From: Cinnamomum chago
Lineage: Eukaryota; Streptophyta; Magnoliopsida; Laurales; Lauraceae
Assembly: GCA_038049695.1 (NCBI GenBank)
Contig: CP142451.1
Span: 9,732,001-9,796,000 of the forward strand
DNA length: 64,000 nt
Direction: 5' to 3'
Shown here: positions 50,801 to 59,800 of the stretch, in pieces
How positions within the stretch are numbered: position 1 is the first letter of the stretch
How the letters are laid out: each line of letters opens with the position of its first letter
The notes under the pieces: model-generated
What the model was told of the DNA's origin: nothing
The model's input: the letters and a program-made list of their open reading frames with translations, nothing else
Database searches by the model: none
Program-made: the position numbers and the translations under genes

Positions 50801-53800
50801 TCTTAAGACGAGAAAGGACATTCAGGTCTGTTGTCGATTATGCGGCAACGATGGATAAGGATGTCGTGTCGACGTGGAGAGCAAGAGCCACTCTTGGACT
50901 TCAAGGTGAGGCTTGTGCTGCAGCTGCGCAGTCCGAAGAGTACATGGAATGGTATACGAAGAATACGTTGATGTTTATTGGTAGAGGAGAGGCAACAGAG
51001 CAGCCTGCGTCCCATGTCCCTGCATCTGATGTCCCCACGGCTGAGGTGCTTGCAGAGGAGACCCGCACTGAGGATGAGCCCACCATCCCACAGAAGCATG
51101 TATATCAATTACACCCTATAATGGACTGTTACACTAGTTCCTTGATTTTTTTTTTCAAACTGTCGCTAATTCAATTACTTCTTTGATCAACAGGCTCAAG
51201 ACATGGTCACACGCATTGAACGGAGCCTCGAACGTTCTGCACGCAGGAAAACGCCAATCGACAAGCTATCCATGTCAATTTCGAAAAAGCTAGCTAAGTT
51301 TAAGTCGGGTTTTGGGACGAATTGGGAGAACTTCTCCTTCAATGGATGCAGTAGCTCGGCGTCTGATAATGACGCCACGGAGAAGAAAATCTTGATCACA
51401 TTTAAGCATACCAAGAGGCCTGCGCAAAAAAGCCCGGCTAAAAAGACTAAATCTGCTAAAAGAAAATTCACGGTCGAGGAACCGAACCTCGTGAGCATAA
51501 ATGCCGAGGGATCAGGTAGCAGCAGGGAACAGCCCACGACTGAGCCAGCACCCCGGGAAATTGTTCAGACCCCACCAGTCAGCAGGATTTTGTTTGCATC
51601 CCCATTAACGGTCTCCAGTGAATCTGCTATGGTGGTTGCAGCGCCATTGGCCACCCTTGAGTCATTGGTATGGAGGATGAAACGGTTGCCCCGAATGCGT
51701 AAGATACCGTTGAAGTTTGAAGACTACACGCATGATATCGTTCGGAGCGACTATGTGCTGTCTGAATCCGACAAATTCTTCCTCAAAGGTTTTCTAGAAT
51801 ACTACGATGACAGGTATGTTGGTTTAGTGTTGATCATGTTAATTTGTTTGATTGAAGTGCTTACGTGTGTTTGGAGATATTCACTGTTACAGGAAAGATG
51901 AGCTTGATGATGTTTGCACATTGATCAAGGTAGATGATTTGAAGAATGTCCTTGATGAGGGAACTTGGATGGACACTAACATCATTTATTATTACTTTGA
52001 GATATTGAGAATTGGGTGTGATTCATGCTTCATTGCCGACCCGAGTGTCTGTGTAAGTACAAACTAAACAATGGTTGGGTAAATCCTTTATTATATGTAT
52101 ATTGGAACATTGTACCCACATTGATCAATTCAATGTATGCAGAGTTGGTGGCGCGATAGTGGTGACACAGCCATCGAGGCAGTCTTTGGGAAGTACGGGC
52201 ACAGGGTGTTGGACGCGAGGGAAGCGCGAACGCTGATATTCATTGTCTATCAGAGGTCACATTTCACATTATTGGTCGGACTGGTTGATGAGAAGAGATG
52301 GGAGTTTTACAATAGCATGGAGGGCGATCGCCGATCATTTAAACATGCATCGAAGTTTGTAAGTTTTTCTTCCTTCATGCCAAGAGTCAGTTTATCTCGA
52401 ACGCGTATTTCAAATTCTTCTGTCCATTGCTGACATTTAGACCCGATGTTTTATGTAAATGGGATGGTTGGCCGAATGGTATAGCCATTTTGGGTGGAGC
52501 GACCCATTTCTATGGCCACTAGTTGAAAAGACGGACATCCCTCGACAGAACAATACGAGTGATTGTGGAGTATTTGCAATGGCCTTTGCCACTCACTGTG
52601 TCCACCGGCTTCCCATCGCCTTTACGCAATCAGACATGCGTTACTTTCGAAGCAAAATAGTCGTGGAAATCTTCAAACGGAGTTGGCAATTGAACGCTAA
52701 TAGACTGGGCTTGACCCACTTGGCATCACTCCCATGAAGAATATGATCATCCGGGAACTTTGAAAGTGGATTAGCCTGCATGTTATCAAATGTGAATCAC
52801 TGAACTTCATAACTCAGATTGTATAGAAAGATTGGTGGTTGTGGTGTTCATTTTCATTTGTATAGAATTTGACATTCAAAATGTTCTAAATGGGTTGTAT
52901 TTAGACAGGCTGTATAGAATTTTCATTTGTATAGAATTTCATGGTTGTCTGTGTTTCTTGATGTCGATTAGTTGAAAACAGGCTGACTGCAGGCTTGTCT
53001 GTGTTTCTTGATGTTCTAAATGGGTTGTATTTAGACAGGCTGTTTCTTGATGACCGATATCGGCCATCATTACATGCACATTTCCCCTTAACTGGGGCTA
53101 TAAAAAACAGGTAATGTATTACTACAGCCGATATCGGTCATAATACATACCGATATCGGCCAAAATTACATACCCAGGCTCCCTTAACTGTGGCTTTAAA
53201 AAAACAGGACATGTACAGAATGGCCGATATCGGTCATAATATCAACCGATATCGGCCAACATATCAGTCTCAGGCACCCTTAACTGAGAGTATAAAAAAA
53301 CAGACATCTACAGAATGGCCGATATCGGTCATAATATCGACCGCTATCGGCCAAAATATCAGTCTCAGGCACCCTTAACTGTGGCTTTAAAAAAACAGGA
53401 CATGTACAGAATGGCCGATATCGGTCATAATATCGACCGATATCGGCCAACATATCAGTCTCAGGCACCCTTAACTGAGAGTATAAAAAAACAGACATCT
53501 ACAGAATGGCCGATATCGGTCATAATATCGACCGATATCGGCCAAAATATCAGTCTCAGGTACCCTTAACTGAGAGTATAAAAAAACAGACATCTACAGA
53601 ATGACCGATATCGGTCATAATATCGACCAATATCGGCCGTTCTGTACATGTCCTGTTTTTTTATAGTCCCAGTTAAGGGTGCCTGAGCCTGATATTTCGG
53701 CCGATATCGGTTGATATTATGACCGATATCGGCCATTCTGTACATGTCCTGTTTTTTTATACTCTCAATTAAGGGTGCCTGAGACTGATATTTTGGCCGA

Positions 53801-56800
53801 TATCGGTCGTTATTATGACCGATATCGGCCATTCTGTACATGTCCTGTTTTTTTATACTCTCAGTTAAGGGTGCCTGAGACTGATATTTTGGCCGATATC
53901 GGTCGATATTATGACCGATATCGTCTATTCTGTTAATGCATGACCTGTTTTTTTCAGCCTCAGTTAATGGAGCCTGGGTATACTGCTACTGTGGCGAACT
54001 CAATGGAGTCAGCTATAGCGATCCTGCTACTGTGAAAAAATATGCTAGACGTGCCCAATTGGGTGAAATTTTTGAATTAGATCGTGCTACTTTGAAAATT
54101 TTGAATTAGCTCATTCACTCGAAGAGTTTCAACAAGCAGATACAGATTCGATGTTCACATAAAGCGTGCACAATTAAAAAAGGATCACATATCATTTATG
54201 AAATACAGTAATACAGGACTCCCAAAATACACAATTACAAACACATTTGCATACATCTAGGCATCATCAATGGAAGTGTATGCATCATCAAAGTACTCGC
54301 CACGCAGTTGCAGCACCTGTTGTTACAGGAACTGGGAGTGTCGTGGTATGCGTACTGTGATGAAATAAAAACTCCCATGATTAATACATCCTAAGGACAG
54401 CTATCTGTATACATCATTAAGGGTCTTCTTCAAAAAACTGCAACCAGAATACATGCCAAAATGAATATACATTCTATGCGGTTCTAATTCGTCAACTGAG
54501 CACGGGAGGATTGCGACAACTTCCACGGTTGTGGCCTCTCCCCTTGCAATTTGAGCACGTTATTGCCCTTCGAACACGGCCAATATCTTCAGTCCGAATC
54601 CTGTTCTTTTTCGGGCGTCCGGGCTGTTTACTGGACATTGGTGGAATAACTCTCAATTCGGCTGTGTGCTCCCATTGCTTGCTGTCACGGGTAGCATGAA
54701 TCACTTCACTGTACGTTGTACGATACGTGCTCGCAAAATACCAATGCTCACAGAATTCGTATGGATCGTAGTTTCTCATTTTCATTGCAGCCAATGCATG
54801 GCAACACGGGATACCCAATATCTCCCATTTCCGGCATGTGCAGGATTTCCGTTCGAGATCAACAACGTCAACATACTCCGCAGACTGAACCTGAAATTCT
54901 ACGATGCCAGCCACACGAACATGCAATCGGCGAGCTTCATCCATTTCTTGACTGAGAACTTTCTCCGCATACGGGGTAAGACGAGTTGTTATGCTTTCAA
55001 ACTGAAGATGCCGCTTTTGATAGAAGTCCATTAACTTTGCTCGTATCTCCTCAATTTGTTTCGTAATGGGCAGGACTCGCGTGTCTTTTAGGAGATTATT
55101 AGTGCACTCGGCTGCATTGCTAGTTAGCATGTCGTACCGACGGCCTTCTATGTATGCATTTGCCCACCGTTGCCGCCCAATTGCATCAATGTAATTGAAA
55201 ACCTCCTGGCTAACTGCACGGATATCTGTCATATAAGCCTCGTACTCGCATCGTCTGTATGACGTTGCTGCACGCCAAAATTTCATCACGATTGCCCCGT
55301 CACTGAAAGCAGCTTTGATGTTCTCAGCAATGTGACGGCAGCAGTAACAGTGCATTGCATGCGGTATGGTGTTCTTCAACGCTGGAATGAGACCCTTCTG
55401 CCGGTCTGAAACAATAGTAAGGTTAGTTCGCTCTCTTAGAGATATGGACAAGTTCGCAAGGAACCACTCCCAGCTATCGCGCCGCTCGGCTTCGGCAAAG
55501 CCAAAGGCGATGGGAAGTAGCTTATGGTTGGCATCATGCGTCACGGCAACAAGCAACACACCTGGATACTTGCCTCGGAGGTGTGAACCGTCTACAGCAA
55601 TCACTGGTCTCAACGAAGACGTGTAAGATCTTATGCACGGTCCGAACGCCCAAAAAAATCTTCTGAAACGGTCATCCGAAGTGGTGTCTATGTTTGTCAC
55701 AGTGCCAGGGTTAGTCAACTCAAGTTCCTTACAATAACGGGGTAGCAGCTGGAAGGACTCTTCATATGATCCTCGCACAATACAAAGTGCCATCTCCTTT
55801 GCTATATAAGCCTTTCTGTAACTAATTATTGAACCAAACTCCATCTGATAGTCATTCATGATCTCCTTCGGTTTCAAATTCACATTCTGCCTGACCCGTT
55901 CCATGATGAACTCTCTAATAAGCGCCGAGGTTGCCTGTTGATGTGCCATGCCCATCAGTGGCTTTGAGCATCGATGGTTAGGATTGTACGTCCTAACTTT
56001 AAATTGTGATCCTGATTCGACAATCGAAGCATGAATACGCCATGGACAATCCTGATCTTTGCATCGTGCAGTCACTTTGGTCATGTTGGTCTTCAAATGT
56101 TTAAGAGTGAAGTTACCGTATATTGCAAACTTCGCCAACGTATTCCGGAACATCTGTCGATCAGGAAAAACACGGCCAATCCACATCTCTCGTGCGGAGT
56201 TGTTGCCAAATTCCATTTTCATGTCATCGGGCTCAATTTTATCATCAAAATCAACTTTTGGAATTTCATTAGACCGTAGATCGGTAGTGGTTTGATTGAC
56301 TTCATCCCTGCAACTTTCGGCCTTGAAGATTGGTTTTGAATGAAGCTCTCCATTAGAGGTATGTCGGTTAAAATGGATATCATCAGCACGCATCATCCCA
56401 AGGTCGATATGACCATCTAACGCCTCATTGCATACATCATCATCATCTCGCACAGATGGATATTGCATGTCTGTGTCATCGCGGAGATCAGCGGTGGGTT
56501 GTTCTCGAGGACTTGTTGATAACTTCACTTGTTCCCTCTTCAAACTGGCTGACGACCTCCTTGGCATTTTTGGACTCTTAAATCCTACTGCGGTCCTTCG
56601 TAACCTACAATGAATCGGGGCATAAATAAGCAAGTGCTAACATAAATAATTAATTTCGCATTTAAAATTTAGTGAGACAATTAGTAGGCATACCTGTCCT
56701 CTCCCCTTATACTTTCATTGTTGTTCGGACTATTAGAGACGTACAAGTATATCTCATTCGTTTCATTTCCGGATGCTTTGAACATAAGACGAACATCATT

Positions 56801-59800
56801 ATCATCGTCAATGCTAGCCATTGAGAATGCCCGTCCGTTGTGATGAAGGTATTGCATGCTTAAATTCTGGATGGCTGTATCCCAATTGGATGATTCCATT
56901 GCTTCGTTAGCCAGGCATTGATAAGAGATGTCTGACGATAAATATTTCATTTTTTGTTTTCCTCCACTGTACACCGGACGGCTGATGTCAAATTGAAAGT
57001 CGCCGTCATAGTGGAATATGAACAACACCTCTCTGTCTGACATGCTATCATTAAATCACAGGAAAATTATGAAGATATCAGTAAAATGTAGGCAGATTCA
57101 GGATGACAATTACAACAGATCGGTATTAGACCCATTTCATTTGTCCCTAGCTGCTATTCAAAAAATATTTAGACCGTATCCCACCTATTCTCCTATTGTT
57201 CATCAATCAGCAAGATAACCAACTCCAATTGGATGAGATACTGGCGTTGAAGTATCCATGTTTGCAAGATCAATATAGAACAATATACAAACATACAAAC
57301 TAGACAATAACATTTATGGATTTACTGATGTACACTAAACATAAATAAAATGGAATGCACGACCCACCATAGCTCCAGCTGCTGGATTGAACAGAACCCT
57401 GAAAACGACTACACAGAATGTTTCAAAATGACGCTCTCTCAAACAGTTCTAGGGTATTCATGATGAGTGTGGATTTTCGACAGTTCTAGGGTTAACAAGA
57501 ATGAAATAAAGGAGAATGGGTACTCTATTGATGTTTCAAAATGACGCTCTCTCAAACAGTTCTAGGGTATTCATGATGAGTATGGATTTTCGACAGTTCT
57601 AGGGTTAACATGAATGAAATAAAGGAGAATGGGTACTCTATTGATGAAAGTGGGTTTTTTACATACCCTTCAAACAGAAAGTTCTTCTATAAGCATTAAA
57701 GAAAGCCTGGTTTAGAGACCGGGTACTCTAATGATGACAGAGGATTTTACAGAGATCTAGGGTTAACAAGAATGCATTAATGGAGATAAATCAATGTTAC
57801 GATGTCACATTAGAGAAGATAGTGCATTAAGATGTGTCTTTAATGTACAAACCTACCTCTTAATGAAGTCCAACAACCGATTCACAGAAGTTTTTTTACA
57901 TGATTTCTGAAAGGAAAAAAATCGTCATACAACAGTCGAGGAGAGGAATAAGGATGTCGCATAAATGAGAGTTGTGAGCAAAACACACTCGGGACGAGAG
58001 AAATAGGGATGTCGCATAACGGCCAATATTACTGCCGATATCGGCCATAGAGCCAAAATACAAAAAAAAATATAAATACAGACCTTGAGGACCTAATCCG
58101 ATAATACGGTTTTCTTGGGACCCCATGAGTGGTATAGGGACCTACAGGGATTTATTTGGTAAATTCCTCTTTATTTAAAGATATATCTCAAAGGCTAAAG
58201 AGATATTTAAATCCAAAATACATGAAATTTAATCAAGTATTGCAGAAATAACAAAATATTATTGCTTACAGAGATCTTCATTTATTGAAATATCTTCAAG
58301 CTATTTTTGTTCTGATAATAATAATACAGTACTACCACACCTTATTGGATACAATGGTGTGAACCAATGTTTTAAACCAGACTGCACAGGCCAGGGATCG
58401 GCCCAAATCATTCACTCCAATGGTCCTCCCTCCAATCTGGTTTTTCAAATCTTGATGTGGACAACTTACATATCAGCATTTCTTGGTGAAGAGATCAGAA
58501 GAGTAAATCAATAAACTACGGTTGCTAATGAGATGGGCTGTTAGGAAAACCCCGGATCGGGCTGAGCCCAATCTGCATGGACCATGTATGGTTCACCTTT
58601 AAGACTTACTGACTGGGCATGAGCTTGAGATTTTGAAACTGATTTCTTAAGGCCCAAGTGGATGGCTAGTTCAGGTACCACTTGTGTGATCTGAATGTGG
58701 CCCAAGCCAAATGCAGGCAGGTTGTCATCCTATCAGGTGTAAGACACTGGATAGGCACACCTAGGCCATGCCAATTTAGTTTTTGGGCTGGAAAGCCCCA
58801 ATTCCTCCCAAACTATAGTCCTTTAGCCTCAACAAAAATCCATACCACCTCTGGGTTGGACTAGGCCCAACGCATTAATGACCCCTCATCTATGGTCACC
58901 ATACAGAGAATGAGAGAACCAACTGCGCAATGATCCAGTTCATCATTTGGTTTGGGTCCTTGAACTGGTTGAATATTTAATTTAACTACGGCTAACCTCA
59001 TTTACCCATAATTGGATATCACAAAGAAAAACAACTGTCACTTTATGGCTATTCTTTTTTATTGGTTACCTGCATTTGATTTGAGAAGATCCATTCCGAT
59101 CCTAGCTGATCATTATTTGGTTGTACATTTTGGGCCGTCACCCTACTTTTCCTGCAATAGTCGATGTCGCTCCAACAATCCTCATCCATGGGTCTATTTG
59201 GTGGCCAGTTTGGGTTATTCACAACAGCAGCAGTAGATGAGACAATGACTACTCGTTCCACTCCTGTCTCAGAACATGCCTTAAGTACATTGAGAGTGCC
59301 CCTAACAGCAGTCTCCAGCACTTCGGTCTGCATTACAATGAGCAAAGTTTTGGAATCTGCTTCAAAGTTCATGACCCCTTGTTGGAGTAGATGAATGGTT
59401 CAGTACAAATCAATTCAACACCACTAACTATTTAAAGCCCAACCATGATGTCAACAAAAGAAAACCCAAAAGCTTAAGCTAATAGGTGGAAGGCCTATAC
59501 AGCTTAAGTTAATAGGTGGAATGCCTATACAGATATATTAAGACATGTCAAGTATATTACTTAGGCGATGTGGGACTTTCCAACACTCCTCCTCACGTGA
59601 AGGTCCAACAGATTTCATGGACGAACCTGTCACGTGGGCTACACAAGAACAACGGGATCGGAACCCGCTCTGATGCCATGTAATAAACCATATACCAACC
59701 CAAAAGCTTAAGCTAATAGGTGGAAGGCCTATACAGATATATTAAAACATTTCAAGCCTATTACTTAGGTGATGTGGGACCTCCCAACAAGGTAGTCCAG

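Larger units (their letters stand above)
46700..58169. mobile_element. Mutator-like element (MULE), 11,470 bp, with transposase and PMD-C48 gene
   Basis: Terminal inverted repeats of about 138 bp start GAGGAATTTACCAAATAAAT on both strands (46700 inward; 58169 inward). The 9-bp target duplication TTTATTTAA is perfect (46691-46699 and 58170-58178). The element encodes a MURA-type transposase on the minus strand (57043-54492) and a plant-mobile-domain plus Ulp1-like protease gene on the plus strand (49334-52737), which converge. Non-coding parts carry arrays of the palindrome CCGATATCGG, also present inside each inverted repeat. It inserted in intron 3 of gene B. The intact duplication and transposase suggest a fairly recent, potentially autonomous element. 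Confidence 0.97.

Noticed and set aside
53190..53841. Open frames with [17 protein letters not shown] repeats, and resemblance of the array to CRISPR
   Set aside because: The repeat is in a plant MULE, the units are tandem and inverted without unique spacers, and the frames simply read the 95-bp unit.
54511..56613. Several plus-strand frames opposite the transposase
   Set aside because: They are antisense shadows of the intact minus-strand transposase exon.
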